Shown one piece after another: positions 27,799 through 37,961 of a DNA stretch of 64,000 nucleotides. A program made the translations under genes and the position numbers. Every line of letters starts with the position of its first letter. Position 1 is the stretch's first letter. The stretch comes from Cytophagaceae bacterium (GTDB lineage: Bacteria > Bacteroidota > Bacteroidia > Cytophagales > Spirosomataceae), in contig CANHGO010000005.1 of NCBI GenBank assembly GCA_947460975.1, positions 1 to 64,000 on the forward strand. Reading direction: 5' to 3'. Below the pieces are notes generated by a model. That model was not told the DNA's origin and searched no databases. It saw only the letters and a list, made by a program, of their open reading frames with translations.

Positions 27799-30700
27799 AT
27801 GCTTAAAACAGATATACGAGAACTTTTACTAGATAGGATTTTAGTCCTAGATGGTGCCATGGGTTCTTTAATTCAACAATATAATCTGACTGACGCTGAT
27901 TATCGCGGCGAACGGTTTAAGGATTTTCCTCACGAGCTTAAGGGCAATAATGATTTGCTTTCGATCACTCGTCCCGATGTAATCAAAGAAATTCATGCCA
28001 AATATTTTGAGGCTGGTGCGGATATAGCTGAGACCAATACGTTCTCGGGTACCTCTATTGCGATGGCCGATTATCACTTGGAGGATTTGGTGTATGAATT
28101 GAACTTTGAGTCTGCTAAAATTGCCAGAGAGGTTGCTGATGAATTTACGGAAAAAAATCCTAGTAAGCCTAGGTTTGTTGCTGGTTCGATAGGACCTACT
28201 AATCGTACTTTGTCCTTGTCACCAGATGTCAATGATCCTGGTTTTCGTGCCGTTACCTTTGATGAATTGGTGATTGCATACCAAGAGCAAGTTCGCGGCT
28301 TAGTGGACGGAGGCGCCGATTTATTATTAGTCGAAACTGTTTTTGATACTTTAAACGCAAAGGCGGCTCTTTTTGCCATAGACCAATTTTTTACTCAGAA
28401 TCCCAATCATACCTATTTACCTGTCATGGTTTCGGGAACCATTACAGATGCCTCCGGACGTACACTTTCAGGGCAAACAACAGAGGCATTTTTGACTTCT
28501 ATTTCTCACATGCCGCTTTTGTCTGTCGGATTAAACTGTGCCTTAGGTGCGGATTTAATGCGTCCTTATGTGAAAACATTGAATGATAAGTCGCCGTTTT
28601 TTGTATCCGCTCATCCGAATGCAGGTTTACCCAATGAAATGGGGGAATATGATGAATCGCCTGAGCAAATGGCTGAAGTGATTGAGGATTTTCTCCAACA
28701 TGGTTTTGTGAATATCATAGGAGGTTGTTGCGGTACGACACCGGCACACATCAAGGCGATTGCAACAATCGCTTCCAAATATAAGCCACATCAGATTCCT
28801 GAAGCTGGCCATAACCAAATGCTTTCGGGTTTAGAACCGCTTGAAATTACGCCATTGACCAATTTTGTTAATATAGGCGAGCGGTGTAATGTGACAGGTT
28901 CAAAGAAATTTGCCCGATTAATTCGCGAGGAAAAATTTGAAGAAGCGATTGCCGTAGCTCGAGAACAATGCGATAGCGGGGCTCAAATTTTGGATGTCAA
29001 CTTAGATGAAGGGATGATTGATGGGGTAAAAATGATGCCTCAATTTTTGAATTTATTGATGTCTGAGCCTGATATAGCTCGATTGCCGATCATGATTGAT
29101 TCGTCAAAATGGGAAGTGATCGAAGCCGGTTTAAAATGTGTTCAGGGGAAATCGATCGTTAATTCGATCTCATTAAAAGAAGGGGAGGAGAAGTTTATTG
29201 AATCTGCCCACAAGGTGAAAATGTATGGCGCATCTGTTGTCGTGATGGCATTTGATGAGCTAGGTCAAGCAGATTCTTATGAAAGGCGGATTGAGATATG
29301 CCAACGAGCCTACGATATTTTAACGAATGTGGTTGGGTTTCCAGCTCAAGATATCATTTTTGATCCGAATATATTAACGGTTGCCACAGGAATGGATGAG
29401 CATAATAATTATGCGAATGATTTTATTAAAGCAACGAAGTGGATTAAGGCAAACTTGCCTTTTGCTAAGGTTTCCGGTGGTGTTTCAAACATATCATTTT
29501 CATTTAGAGGGAATGAATTAGTTCGAGAAGCCATGCACACCGTTTTTCTATACCATGCGATTAAGGCAGGTATGGATATGGGGATAGTGAATGCGAGCCA
29601 ATTAGGTGTTTATGATAATATTGATAAAACGCTAAGAGATTTATGTGAGGATGTTTTATTGAACCGTAATTCAGAAGCTACTGAAAAGTTGATCGTGTAT
29701 GCGGAAACGGTTAAATCGGCTGGAAAGGAACAAGTAATCGATGATACATGGCGTCATCAGGATGTCAACAAAAGATTGGAACATGCCTTGATTAAGGGAT
29801 TGACTGAATTTATTGACGAAGATGTCGAGGAAGCTAGAAAATTAGTAAATAAGCCTATTGAGGTGATTGAAGGGCCTTTGATGGACGGTATGAACGTGGT
29901 GGGTGATTTGTTTGGTGAAGGAAAAATGTTTTTGCCCCAAGTGGTAAAATCTGCTCGGGTGATGAAAAAAGCCGTCGCGTATTTATTGCCCTACATAGAA
30001 GCTGAAAAGCAAGTGGGTGAAAGTTCATCGGCAGGTAAAATTCTTTTGGCAACAGTAAAAGGGGATGTGCATGACATTGGAAAAAATATTGTGGGCGTAG
30101 TTTTGGCTTGTAATAATTATGAGGTGATCGACTTAGGGGTCATGATTTCTTGTGATAAAATCTTAGCTGCAGCGAAGGAACACCAAGTGGATATTATCGG
30201 ACTTTCGGGATTAATAACTCCATCTTTAGATGAAATGGTTTATGTCGCAAAAGAAATGGAGCGACTAGGATTTACAGTTCCATTATTGATCGGTGGAGCC
30301 ACCACTTCTCGCATTCACACAGCGGTGAAAATTGACCCTCATTACTCAGGACCAGTCATTCACGTATTAGATGCTTCTAGATCAGTACCTGTAGCTGGTC
30401 GTTTATTGCAAAGTGAATTGACCCAAAATCAAATTTTTACTGAGATCAAGCAAGAATATGAGGAGCTTAGAATTTCTCATGCGGCTCGTCAAAAAGATAA
30501 AAATTATTTAAGTATTGCACAGGCACGTGAAAAACCTTCAGGTATTGATTGGACTGGGTTTACATCTAGCCAACCGTCATTCCTTGGGGTTAAATATTTC
30601 CAAGATTATTCATTGGCCGAAATAGCGAAATACATTGATTGGACTCCATTTTTCTCTACGTGGCAATTGTCAGGAAAATATCCTAAGATTTTTGAAAATG

Positions 30701-31557
30701 AAACGGTGGGGGAAGAAGCGCGTAAGTTATTTAATGATGCCCAAGCCTTATTGGCCGAAATTATCGATCAAAAATTATTGACTGCCAAAGCTGCTTTAGG
30801 CTTTTTCCCGGCTAATTCATTTGGTGATGATATTATTTTACATGATTTTACGGAGAAAATAAATGAGGTGCCTTGCGAGAAACATGGGGCTCATCGGAAG
30901 GTCGATTATACGATTGAGCCGAAGGATCATTTATCTGATTCATCTTATTGGTTACATCATTTACGTCAGCAGGGACAAAAGGCTAGTAATTTGCCCAATC
31001 GTTGTTTAAGTGATTTTGTGGCTCCTATTGAGGGGAAAACAACGGACTTTATTGGCGCTTTTGCGGTTACTACCGGTATTGGCATAGAGGCTTTGTTGGA
31101 GAAATACGAGAAACAGCATGACGATTATAATTCGATCATGGTAAAAGCCTTAGCGGATCGATTGGCTGAGGCCTTTGCTGAGTTAATGCATGAGCGCGTT
31201 CGAAAAGAATATTGGGGATATGCCCAGGAGGAAAAATTATCGAACGAAGATTTGATTTCGGAAAACTACCAAGGAATTAGGCCTGCACCGGGTTATCCCG
31301 CTTGTCCTGATCACACCGAGAAAAAACGACTTTTTGAATTGCTTGACGCGGAAAGTCAAATTGGAATTCAGTTGACCGAAAGCTATGCCATGTATCCAGC
31401 TTCAGCGGTTTCTGGATTTTATTTCTCACATCCTGAAAGTACTTATTTTGCTTTGGGTAAAATTGCCAAAGATCAGGTGATTGATTATGCAGAAAGAAAA
31501 AATATGTCTTTGGAAGAAATAGAAAGATGGTTGAGTCCAGTTTTAAATTACGATTAG
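27799..31557 (+). CDS. metH: cobalamin-dependent methionine synthase
   Basis: This 1252-residue enzyme transfers the methyl group of 5-methyltetrahydrofolate through cobalamin to homocysteine. All modules are present in order: the homocysteine domain (about 1-330, zinc ligands in GLNCALGAD and GGCCGTTP), the folate domain (about 350-620), the cap and B12 domain with [11 protein letters not shown] (about 640-880), and the AdoMet-dependent reactivation domain (about 920-1250, with [12 protein letters not shown]). Translation from an in-frame TTG at 27772 is possible, but [22 protein letters not shown] fits the family start. It is followed after 4 bases by metF, so the methyl donor is made by its neighbour. 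Confidence 0.97.
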   Translation: MLKTDIRELLLDRILVLDGAMGSLIQQYNLTDADYRGERFKDFPHELKGNNDLLSITRPDVIKEIHAKYFEAGADIAETNTFSGTSIAMADYHLEDLVYELNFESAKIAREVADEFTEKNPSKPRFVAGSIGPTNRTLSLSPDVNDPGFRAVTFDELVIAYQEQVRGLVDGGADLLLVETVFDTLNAKAALFAIDQFFTQNPNHTYLPVMVSGTITDASGRTLSGQTTEAFLTSISHMPLLSVGLNCALGADLMRPYVKTLNDKSPFFVSAHPNAGLPNEMGEYDESPEQMAEVIEDFLQHGFVNIIGGCCGTTPAHIKAIATIASKYKPHQIPEAGHNQMLSGLEPLEITPLTNFVNIGERCNVTGSKKFARLIREEKFEEAIAVAREQCDSGAQILDVNLDEGMIDGVKMMPQFLNLLMSEPDIARLPIMIDSSKWEVIEAGLKCVQGKSIVNSISLKEGEEKFIESAHKVKMYGASVVVMAFDELGQADSYERRIEICQRAYDILTNVVGFPAQDIIFDPNILTVATGMDEHNNYANDFIKATKWIKANLPFAKVSGGVSNISFSFRGNELVREAMHTVFLYHAIKAGMDMGIVNASQLGVYDNIDKTLRDLCEDVLLNRNSEATEKLIVYAETVKSAGKEQVIDDTWRHQDVNKRLEHALIKGLTEFIDEDVEEARKLVNKPIEVIEGPLMDGMNVVGDLFGEGKMFLPQVVKSARVMKKAVAYLLPYIEAEKQVGESSSAGKILLATVKGDVHDIGKNIVGVVLACNNYEVIDLGVMISCDKILAAAKEHQVDIIGLSGLITPSLDEMVYVAKEMERLGFTVPLLIGGATTSRIHTAVKIDPHYSGPVIHVLDASRSVPVAGRLLQSELTQNQIFTEIKQEYEELRISHAARQKDKNYLSIAQAREKPSGIDWTGFTSSQPSFLGVKYFQDYSLAEIAKYIDWTPFFSTWQLSGKYPKIFENETVGEEARKLFNDAQALLAEIIDQKLLTAKAALGFFPANSFGDDIILHDFTEKINEVPCEKHGAHRKVDYTIEPKDHLSDSSYWLHHLRQQGQKASNLPNRCLSDFVAPIEGKTTDFIGAFAVTTGIGIEALLEKYEKQHDDYNSIMVKALADRLAEAFAELMHERVRKEYWGYAQEEKLSNEDLISENYQGIRPAPGYPACPDHTEKKRLFELLDAESQIGIQLTESYAMYPASAVSGFYFSHPESTYFALGKIAKDQVIDYAERKNMSLEEIERWLSPVLNYD

Positions 31558-31561
31558 GAAG

Positions 31562-32515
31562 ATGACTAAGATCACACAATATTTACAGGAAGCCAAAGGA
31601 AAAACTCTATTTTCAATTGAGATTATTCCTCCAATGAAGGGTCAGCATTTGGGTGAGTTGATGTCACACATTGAGCCTTTAATGGAATTCAAGCCACCTT
31701 TTATAGAAGTGACTTACCATAGAGAGGAATACATTGAAAAAATGGTCAATGGTGTTTCCACTCGAATACCCATCCGTAAGCGTCCAGGAACATTAGGTAT
31801 TTGTGCGTCTATCATGCAAAAATTCCAAGTGGATGCCGTGCCACATGTGATTTGTGGAGGATTTACCAAAGAAGAAACCGAAGATTTTTTGATTGACTTA
31901 CATTATTTGGGCATTGAAAATGCCTTGATTTTACGTGGGGACCAGGAAAAAGGGGAGACGCATTTTATTCCTAAACCGGGAGGTCATGCGTATGCAAATG
32001 AGTTGGTAGGCCAAGTGAAAGCGATGAATCAAGGAATCTTATTGCATGAAGAAACGGAATCGCTTCCTACCAATTTTTGTATTGGGGTAGCTGCCTATCC
32101 GGAAAAACATTTTGAAGCCGTTTCGTTGGATGAAGACATGCGCTATTTAAAACAGAAAGTGGATGAGGGCGCTGATTACATTGTGACTCAAATGTTTTTT
32201 AATAATGAAAAGTATTTTGATTTTGTCCGTAAATGCCGTGAGATAGGTATTGGTGTTCCTATAATTCCTGGAATTAAGCCATTAGCAACCCTAAAGCAAT
32301 TGGAGATATTGCCTGAGATTTTTCATTTAGAAATTCCAGAGGCATTAGCCTCAGAGGTTCGAAAATGTGATAATAATGCTGCAATAAAGCAGATAGGCAT
32401 TGAGTGGGCGATCCAACAAGGTAGAGAGCTTATCAATGCCCATGTGCCAGCATTGCATTTTTATACCATGAGTAAGTCAGATAGTGTTCGGGCTATTGCA
32501 TCTGCATTGTTTTAG
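31562..32515 (+). CDS. metF: methylenetetrahydrofolate reductase
   Basis: This 317-residue FAD enzyme reduces 5,10-methylenetetrahydrofolate to 5-methyltetrahydrofolate, the methyl donor of the adjacent MetH. Landmarks are FSIEIIPPMKGQ (catalytic Glu), EVTYHRE, ALILRGDQEKGE, GVAAYPEKHFEA, YIVTQMFFNNEKYFDFV and the closing IPGIKPLATLKQL. It forms a two-gene operon with metH. Its 3-prime end overlaps the end of the convergent HNH endonuclease gene by 4 bases. Confidence 0.97.
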   Translation: MTKITQYLQEAKGKTLFSIEIIPPMKGQHLGELMSHIEPLMEFKPPFIEVTYHREEYIEKMVNGVSTRIPIRKRPGTLGICASIMQKFQVDAVPHVICGGFTKEETEDFLIDLHYLGIENALILRGDQEKGETHFIPKPGGHAYANELVGQVKAMNQGILLHEETESLPTNFCIGVAAYPEKHFEAVSLDEDMRYLKQKVDEGADYIVTQMFFNNEKYFDFVRKCREIGIGVPIIPGIKPLATLKQLEILPEIFHLEIPEALASEVRKCDNNAAIKQIGIEWAIQQGRELINAHVPALHFYTMSKSDSVRAIASALF

Positions 32516-33090
32516 ACCTCGTCTGCTAGTTTTACTTGCTTCCAATTTTCTCCGGAACGAATTCTGTTCAATTGAGTATGCGTGATACCAAATTGTTTGG
32601 CGATCATCTTAAGTCTGCTTTTATCCGACCTAAGCATTTGTTTAATGAGCATCACTTTTCCTTCGGTCAATTTATAGTTTTTTGTCCTTATTGGAATGAG
32701 TCGATTGATGACTGATGGGTTATTTTTATTGTGCTCGGTGACTTTACTTCGATCCGCCCATTGTAGATTATCTGCGCGATTATCCAGTTTGTTGTAATCG
32801 AGATGTATCACAAATGTGTCTTTTGGGCTGTTTTGTTGGCAAAAATGCTTAGCCACTAACTTATGTATGTAGTGGTTAACCGATTTGTTTTGAAATCGCA
32901 CATTGAGCGATTGATATCCCTGAATGAGAGAGCCATGAATTAAAACGCCTTCATCCGTATTTTGAAAGCTTTTGATTCGGCCGTAGTTTGAAATCTCATA
33001 ATGGATTTGATTGTCGAATTCAGGAAAGTCGATCCTTTCCCATTTTTCGTTCCAATAGTTAACTATGGGAACTTGTTCCGTTTTTTTCAT
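32512..33090 (-). CDS. NUMOD4/HNH homing-endonuclease-like protein
   Basis: This 192-residue protein has an N-terminal NUMOD4 motif (ERIDFPEFDNQIHYEISNYG, then RIKSF), an HNH-type core (LVAKHFCQQNSPKDTFVIHLDYNKLDNRADNLQW with the HxN-type ending) and a C-terminal helix-turn-helix-like segment (LKMIAKQFGITHTQLNRIRSG). This is the layout of intron- or phage-associated homing endonucleases. It is free-standing; no intron or intein is visible in metF or in the neighbouring CoA-binding gene. Free-standing copies occur in many Bacteroidota. Whether it is active cannot be told from the sequence. Confidence 0.85.
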   Translation of the reverse strand: MKKTEQVPIVNYWNEKWERIDFPEFDNQIHYEISNYGRIKSFQNTDEGVLIHGSLIQGYQSLNVRFQNKSVNHYIHKLVAKHFCQQNSPKDTFVIHLDYNKLDNRADNLQWADRSKVTEHNKNNPSVINRLIPIRTKNYKLTEGKVMLIKQMLRSDKSRLKMIAKQFGITHTQLNRIRSGENWKQVKLADEV

Positions 33091-33200
33091 TGTCTAGTTT
33101 GGCGAATTGTATTTTGAATGTGTTAATTTCTAACTCATTCATTATTATCTGGGCTAATAACGGAATTTAATAATTAATATTGCGATTATTTATTGAGAAT

Positions 33201-33557
33201 ATGAGAGTCTTGATTTTTGGGGCGTCTAACAACCCCGAACGTTATGCTTATAAAGCATTGGAATTATTAAAGGAAAAGGGGCATGAGGTCTTTTTGAAAG
33301 GAAATAAAGCTGGGATAGCTTTAGGTTTTGCCATACAGGTGGGGAAAAATGATTTTAATCATATCCATACAGTTACGCTGTATGTGGGACCGCAAAATCA
33401 ACAGAATTTGATTGAGGATTTAATCCAAATAAAGCCCAAACGCATTATTTTTAATCCAGGTACGGAGAACCCGAACCTATATGCAGAAATTGAAAAATTG
33501 AATATTAAGGTAGAAGAAGCCTGTACACTTGTGCTTTTACACACAAACCAATTTTAA
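33201..33557 (+). CDS. CoA-binding domain protein (YccU-like)
   Basis: This 118-residue protein is a single Rossmann-like CoA_binding_2 domain, opening MRVLIFGASNNPERYAYKALELL and ending VEEACTLVLLHTN. It includes the family-typical KPKRIIFNPGTENP. YccU-like proteins bind CoA or a nucleotide and have no assigned reaction. An upstream in-frame TTG (33180) is less likely than the ATG at 33201, which begins the conserved first beta strand. It is convergent with purS, with stop codons adjacent. Confidence 0.88.
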   Translation: MRVLIFGASNNPERYAYKALELLKEKGHEVFLKGNKAGIALGFAIQVGKNDFNHIHTVTLYVGPQNQQNLIEDLIQIKPKRIIFNPGTENPNLYAEIEKLNIKVEEACTLVLLHTNQF

Positions 33558-33809
33558 TTACAGGGCCTTAAGGGTAAATTCGAATTCCTCCATGATCAAG
33601 TTGGCCAATAATTTATTACAAGCATTGGTCACAATTTCATTCGCTTCAGACTCATTATTAGCCTCTAAAGTTAATGTGATATGTTTTCCGATACGCACAT
33701 CCGCTACTTGATGAATGCCTAGATTTTGCAAACCGATACGAACGGCTTTCCCTTGAGGATCTAGAATTTCTTTTTGAGGCATTACATTAATTTCAGCTAA
33801 AAATTTCAT
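33558..33809 (-). CDS. purS: phosphoribosylformylglycinamidine synthase subunit PurS
   Basis: This 83-residue protein fits PurS, the small subunit that links PurL and PurQ in the formylglycinamidine ribonucleotide synthase complex of purine synthesis. It has the ferredoxin-like pattern KFLAEINVMPQKEILDPQGKAV, LGIHQVADVRIGKHI, and a final acidic helix ANESEANEIVTNACNKLLAN. No purL or purQ is adjacent. Its ATG overlaps the end of pssA by 4 bases, placing it at the end of a minus-strand run. Confidence 0.92.
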   Translation of the reverse strand: MKFLAEINVMPQKEILDPQGKAVRIGLQNLGIHQVADVRIGKHITLTLEANNESEANEIVTNACNKLLANLIMEEFEFTLKAL

Positions 33810-34528
33810 TTTTTGGAGGGATTGAGGATAAAAATTATTCCAGATAAAAGGATATAACTAATCACAATGATCGGGAAAGCTACAAATTTAAGCATAACTA
33901 GGGCAGCAATACAATAGAAAAGGAAAATGAATTTTATCTGATTGCTTTTCCAATCCCAAGTTTTAAACTTGAAAGCCATGAGTGGCAGTTCGGACACCAA
34001 TAAATAACTCATTATAACACTGTAAATAAGGATTCCCTTGAAATTCAAAATATAGCTTGCGTATTCAGGTTGAAAATGCAGGATTAATGGCAATGAGGCT
34101 ACTAATAAACCATTGGCCGGAGTAGGAACACCAATAAACTGATCTGTTTGTCGGGTATCTACATTGAATTTTGCGAGTCGATAGGCCGACATCAACGCTA
34201 ATGAGAAAACTAAGAATGGTTTATAAAACCCGAAAAGGCCTATTGTACATTGATTGCCACAACTTTGCTCCACTAAATTCAGTAAGATAAAGCTGGGTAA
34301 TATTCCGAAGGAAACCACGTCGGCCAATGAATCTAATTCTTTGCCGATATCTGAGTAAGCATGCAATAACCTGGCTAAAAAGCCATCAAGGAAATCGCAA
34401 ACCAATGAAATGAAAATCATGTAAGCGGCATATTCCAATTTGGACTGCATGACAAAATACAAACCCAAGCAACCGGCCAGCAAATTACCTAAAGTCAATA
34501 TATTGGGTATTTCTTTCTTGATGCTCAT
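33806..34528 (-). CDS. pssA: CDP-diacylglycerol--serine O-phosphatidyltransferase
   Basis: This 240-residue membrane enzyme of phosphatidylethanolamine synthesis carries the CDP-alcohol phosphatidyltransferase signature CDFLDGFLAR, then GKELDSLADVVSFG, with all acidic residues present. Several membrane helices follow. It condenses CDP-diacylglycerol with serine at the inner membrane. The N-terminal PNILTLGNLLAGCLGL is typical of the PssA subclass. It overlaps both purS and the MBL hydrolase gene by 4 bases, so the three are translationally coupled. Confidence 0.93.
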   Translation of the reverse strand: MSIKKEIPNILTLGNLLAGCLGLYFVMQSKLEYAAYMIFISLVCDFLDGFLARLLHAYSDIGKELDSLADVVSFGILPSFILLNLVEQSCGNQCTIGLFGFYKPFLVFSLALMSAYRLAKFNVDTRQTDQFIGVPTPANGLLVASLPLILHFQPEYASYILNFKGILIYSVIMSYLLVSELPLMAFKFKTWDWKSNQIKFIFLFYCIAALVMLKFVAFPIIVISYILLSGIIFILNPSKK

Positions 34529-35166
34529 AGTCCTTTGATATATGGATTACTAACTTTTTCCTCACCGATCGTGGTGGGTCCGCCATGCCCAGGATACACT
34601 TTTACCGAATCAGGTAATGTATATAATTGGGTGCGAATGCTATTCATGAGATCCGCATGATTACAAAGGGGGAAATCTGTTCTTCCCACACTTCTTCTAA
34701 ATAATACATCGCCGTCAATGAGTATGCCATGTTTTTCTTCATAAAAGGCGACATGTCCGGGCGCATGACCTGGGACAAAAAGCACCTTTAATTCGATATT
34801 ACCAATGGTGATTATTTCATTGTCTGTGTACCAGCGATCCACTGATGCCGCTTGATAATGAGGAAATCCATACACAGCAGCCCTATTTTCGGAATCACTT
34901 AAAATCGGAATTTCTTTGGGATGTAAGCAAAAAGGTATTTTATATTCATTCTTTACGAAATCAACTCCCAGCACATGGTCGATATGTGCGTGCGTATTTA
35001 AAATGAATTGTAGTTGGATCTTATTCTCGTCTACAAACGTTTTTAATTCTTGCCTTTCTTCAAATGTATAACAGCCAGGATCAATGATGGCTCCATTCCC
35101 ATCTTGATCCCAAATAATGTAGGTGTTCTCTTGGAATGGATTAAATGAAAAAGATTTTAACTGCAT
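34525..35166 (-). CDS. MBL-fold metallo-hydrolase (glyoxalase II-like)
   Basis: This 213-residue metallo-beta-lactamase-fold protein has the metal-binding motif THAHIDHVLG, a second His region VLFVPGHAPGHVAFY, the bridging Asp in ILIDGDVLF and a closing VYPGHGGPTTIG. The opening LKSFSFNPFQENTYI is typical of short GloB-like hydrolases in Bacteroidota, which are often of unknown thioester substrate. The frame begins 7 codons earlier, but the ATG at 35164-35166 starts the first conserved strand. It overlaps pssA by 4 bases. Confidence 0.9.
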   Translation of the reverse strand: MQLKSFSFNPFQENTYIIWDQDGNGAIIDPGCYTFEERQELKTFVDENKIQLQFILNTHAHIDHVLGVDFVKNEYKIPFCLHPKEIPILSDSENRAAVYGFPHYQAASVDRWYTDNEIITIGNIELKVLFVPGHAPGHVAFYEEKHGILIDGDVLFRRSVGRTDFPLCNHADLMNSIRTQLYTLPDSVKVYPGHGGPTTIGEEKVSNPYIKGL

Positions 35167-35207
35167 CGGTATTAGAAATTTCTGCAAATTACTACTTTAA
35201 TTCAATT

Positions 35208-35906
35208 TTATTGACCTAGCAGGAAGATGCAAGGTCTTTTATGTAAATCGGGCATTTCGCTTTTCCAGGTGTGGGCCGACTTAGTTTTGATAAATCCTGT
35301 GGGGCTTGTTACATCACAGGCAATACAGATTAATAAATTAGCGGGAGAGTTATTGATCAGATCTTCTAGCATTGCATTATTTCTAAAAGGCGTTTCAATA
35401 AACAAGTGGGTAAACCCAGTTTTTTCTACCTCTCTTGCTAAAAGATTTATTTTTTTAGCTTTTAAATCTTTATCGATGGGTAAATAACCATGAAATGTAA
35501 AGTTTTGACCTGAAAATCCAGAGCCCATCAAGGCTAATAAAATGGAGGATGGGCCTACTAAAGGGACCACTTCCATATTCATTTCCTGTGCGATGGACAC
35601 AGCCAAAGCTCCTGGATCTGCAATTCCAGGGCAACCCGCTTCTGATAAAACCCCTACGTATTCCTCTTGTTTGTGCTTAGAAATAAAAGATGAAATTAGG
35701 GAACGGGTACTGTCTTTATCTAAAATTTCAAAAGTTAACTCTTCGATATTAATCCCTAATTTCAGTTCGCTGATAAACCTTCTGGCGGTTCTTATATTTT
35801 CAACTAAATAATGCTTGCATAAAAGGACATATTTCGAGACGTCTGCGGGCAACACATCCGATGCGGTATTTTCTGAGATGGGGCAGGGGATGAGGACGAG
35901 TTTCAT
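35208..35906 (-). CDS. RsmI-like SAM-dependent methyltransferase
   Basis: This 232-residue protein of the tetrapyrrole-methylase superfamily is related to RsmI, the 16S rRNA C1402 2-prime-O-methyltransferase. Seen motifs are VGVLSEAGCPGIADPGA, VVPLVGPSSILLALMGSG, FTFHGYLP, and FIETPFRNNAML. Bacteroidota commonly carry this second, slightly divergent relative besides a true RsmI, so the exact target is uncertain. The ATG at 35904-35906 overlaps the TGA of the alpha/beta hydrolase gene (ATGA). The frame upstream of it has no family similarity. Confidence 0.86.
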   Translation of the reverse strand: MKLVLIPCPISENTASDVLPADVSKYVLLCKHYLVENIRTARRFISELKLGINIEELTFEILDKDSTRSLISSFISKHKQEEYVGVLSEAGCPGIADPGALAVSIAQEMNMEVVPLVGPSSILLALMGSGFSGQNFTFHGYLPIDKDLKAKKINLLAREVEKTGFTHLFIETPFRNNAMLEDLINNSPANLLICIACDVTSPTGFIKTKSAHTWKSEMPDLHKRPCIFLLGQ

Positions 35907-36664
35907 AGTATGCTGTTTATTACTTCTAAAAATGCCGCGGGTTGATCTGCTTGAACCCAATGACTTGCATGGGGAATTTCGAACAACTCAAAATTGGGAA
36001 ATATTTCCGAGATTAATCGTTGGTCCTCCGGTTGAATGTAATGTGATTCAGCGCCTTTAATAAAAATGGCAATGGTTTCGGAGGGTTGATTGACCCATAA
36101 CTCTAAACCCACCACATCAATATTTTTCGAAATGACTTGTAGATTTATTTTCCATTCAAAACCATTTTCCCCAGTTCTATGGAGGTTTTTTAGTAGAAAT
36201 TGGCGCACCCCCTCATTTTCCTCAAATCGCTTCATGTGCTCATTAGCCGCCTGTCTATTCTCCAAATTCGCTACATCTAAACTATTTAATCCTTCTAAAA
36301 TTAAACTATGATGCACGGGATAAAATTTGGGTGCTATGTCCACAATGACTATTTTATGGGCTATGTTGGGATAATTTAGGTCAAATTGCATCACGACTTT
36401 TCCGCCCATCGAATGACCGATCAACAAGGGTTTTTCTAGCGAATGGTCTTGAATGAATTCCATTAAATCTTCCGACATGACTTGGTAGTCAAATTCGTCT
36501 GACCAAGGAGAATGGCCATGGTTTCGTAGGTCCAAAAGAAAGACTTGGTGGTTTTCGCTTAAGACTTTAGCGATGCCTACCCAGTTGTCCGACGTGCCAA
36601 AAATACCATGTAAAATAACAATGGGGCTACCTTTCTCACCTAATTTTCTGAAAAATAATTTCAT
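35903..36664 (-). CDS. alpha/beta hydrolase (YbfF-like esterase family)
   Basis: This 253-residue alpha/beta hydrolase has the oxyanion motif LHGIFGTSDNW, LDLRNHGHSP, the nucleophile elbow LIGHSMGGK and the catalytic His in PHASHWVQADQP. The NHGHSPW and GHSMGGK stretches are characteristic of the YbfF/ABHD11-like esterases, whose natural substrates are short acyl esters or thioesters. It starts in an overlap with selD (stop at 36661) and leads into the RsmI-like gene, so the three are probably expressed together. There is no signal peptide. Confidence 0.9.
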   Translation of the reverse strand: MKLFFRKLGEKGSPIVILHGIFGTSDNWVGIAKVLSENHQVFLLDLRNHGHSPWSDEFDYQVMSEDLMEFIQDHSLEKPLLIGHSMGGKVVMQFDLNYPNIAHKIVIVDIAPKFYPVHHSLILEGLNSLDVANLENRQAANEHMKRFEENEGVRQFLLKNLHRTGENGFEWKINLQVISKNIDVVGLELWVNQPSETIAIFIKGAESHYIQPEDQRLISEIFPNFELFEIPHASHWVQADQPAAFLEVINSIL

Positions 36665-37707
36665 TGAATGTATATCGCTTTTTCTCTTTTTTCAGTGGTC
36701 CTTCCAATCGGCTTTAGATTGAATCCTTCGTCCTTTAGGAATTTTTCAAAGACTTCTTGATATTTTTCCTCTATGGCAATTAATAAGCCCCCCGAGGTTT
36801 GTGGGTCGGCGCCAATGAGCCTTTGGTATTCTGTAATACCGTCTTGGATTCGGTGTCCATAGCTAGACCAATTTCGTTCTGTTCCACCAGGGAAACATTT
36901 TTGATCTAAGTAGGTATCTAAATTGTCCAGTGTGGGTATTTCCTTGAAAAATAGCTCGGAACTTACTTGTGAACCGTCCGACATCTCGACTAAATGTCCA
37001 AATAAACCAAACCCCGTCACATCAGTCAAAGACTTGACATAAGATAATGGGCCTAATTTTTCACCCAATAAATTAAGTGTACTCATTTGTTTGACTGCCT
37101 TGGCTAAATCAGTTGGGCTGACAATGCCTCTTTTTTGACCCGTCGATAAAATCCCTACTCCTAAAGGCTTTGTTAAATAAAGAAGGCAATTTTGGGTAGC
37201 CTGATCATTCTGTTTTAAATGTTCTTTTTTGACCTTTCCTGTAACAGCTAAACCGAAAATAGGCTCAGGGGAGTCGATAGAGTGCCCCCCAGCTAAAGGA
37301 ATTCCTGCTTCAGCACAGGCGGCCCTTCCACCTTCAAGAACTTGGGCTGCAATTTCTGGGGCAAGCTTTTCGATGGGCCAGCCTAGTATGGCGATGGCCA
37401 TGAGTGGAGTTCCTCCCATCGCATAAATATCAGAAATGGCATTCGTAGCCGCTATTTTGCCAAAATCAAATGGGTTATCCACGATGGGCATAAAAAAGTC
37501 GGTCGTCGATATAACAGCTTCTCCATTTTGCCAATCAAATACGGCGGCATCGTCTCTACTCTCGTTGCCAACTAACAATAGAGGATGATTCTTTTTAGGT
37601 GTATCCGTTGTAAGGATTTTGTCTAAAATTTGTGGGGATATTTTGCAACCACAGCCAGCTCCATGTGAAAATGAAGTTAATTTGATGGGTTCTTTGTTCG
37701 TTTGCAT
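36661..37707 (-). CDS. selD: selenide, water dikinase
   Basis: This 348-residue enzyme makes selenophosphate from selenide and ATP. The N-terminal catalytic motif HGAGCGCK carries Cys19 (equivalent to E. coli Cys17) and Lys22; no selenocysteine codon is used. Further motifs are NESRDDAAVFDW, STTDFFMPIVDNP, NAISDIYAMGG, LAGGHSIDSPEP and DPQTSGGLLIA. Selenophosphate is used for selenocysteine (SelA/SelB) or for 2-selenouridine in tRNA (SelU), but neither partner is in the window. It is the first gene of a coupled minus-strand run and is divergent from the TonB receptor gene. Confidence 0.97.
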   Translation of the reverse strand: MQTNKEPIKLTSFSHGAGCGCKISPQILDKILTTDTPKKNHPLLLVGNESRDDAAVFDWQNGEAVISTTDFFMPIVDNPFDFGKIAATNAISDIYAMGGTPLMAIAILGWPIEKLAPEIAAQVLEGGRAACAEAGIPLAGGHSIDSPEPIFGLAVTGKVKKEHLKQNDQATQNCLLYLTKPLGVGILSTGQKRGIVSPTDLAKAVKQMSTLNLLGEKLGPLSYVKSLTDVTGFGLFGHLVEMSDGSQVSSELFFKEIPTLDNLDTYLDQKCFPGGTERNWSSYGHRIQDGITEYQRLIGADPQTSGGLLIAIEEKYQEVFEKFLKDEGFNLKPIGRTTEKREKAIYIQ

Positions 37708-37723
37708 ATATAAATTTCAACTG

Positions 37724-37731
37724 CAAAAATA
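37724..37731 (-). promoter_or_regulatory. -7 promoter element of selD
   Basis: On the minus strand this reads TATTTTTG, a perfect TAnnTTTG element ending 16 bases before the selD ATG. No TTG is found at the usual distance upstream. Confidence 0.45.
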
Positions 37732-37887
37732 TTCTTTAAATAATTAAAAATTAAGGTTTTGTTAAATTTTCAAGGAAACTTGTATTATTATATGGCTTGT
37801 GGATTTTAAAAATAGTATTTTTTACTGCTTTTGTCCTATAAATCAATAATTTAGATCAAAAAACCTGAAAAGTCTTATTGCAAACAA

Positions 37888-37918
37888 TTGGAGTATTTGA
37901 TTTTTTAAGTTTATTTTG
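37888..37918 (+). promoter_or_regulatory. candidate promoter of the TonB-dependent receptor gene
   Basis: TTG at 37888-37890 is followed after 20 bases by TTATTTTG (37911-37918), a 7-of-8 match to TAnnTTTG. The start would lie near 37925, giving a leader of about 37 bases. Confidence 0.45.
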
Positions 37919-37961
37919 TGTAAAGTTTCTTTCAACTAACTTATATCTAAATTTCAATTTT

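Noticed and set aside
32512-33090. HNH gene as evidence for a group I intron in metF
   Set aside because: metF is uninterrupted and of normal length, and no intron core sequence is visible.
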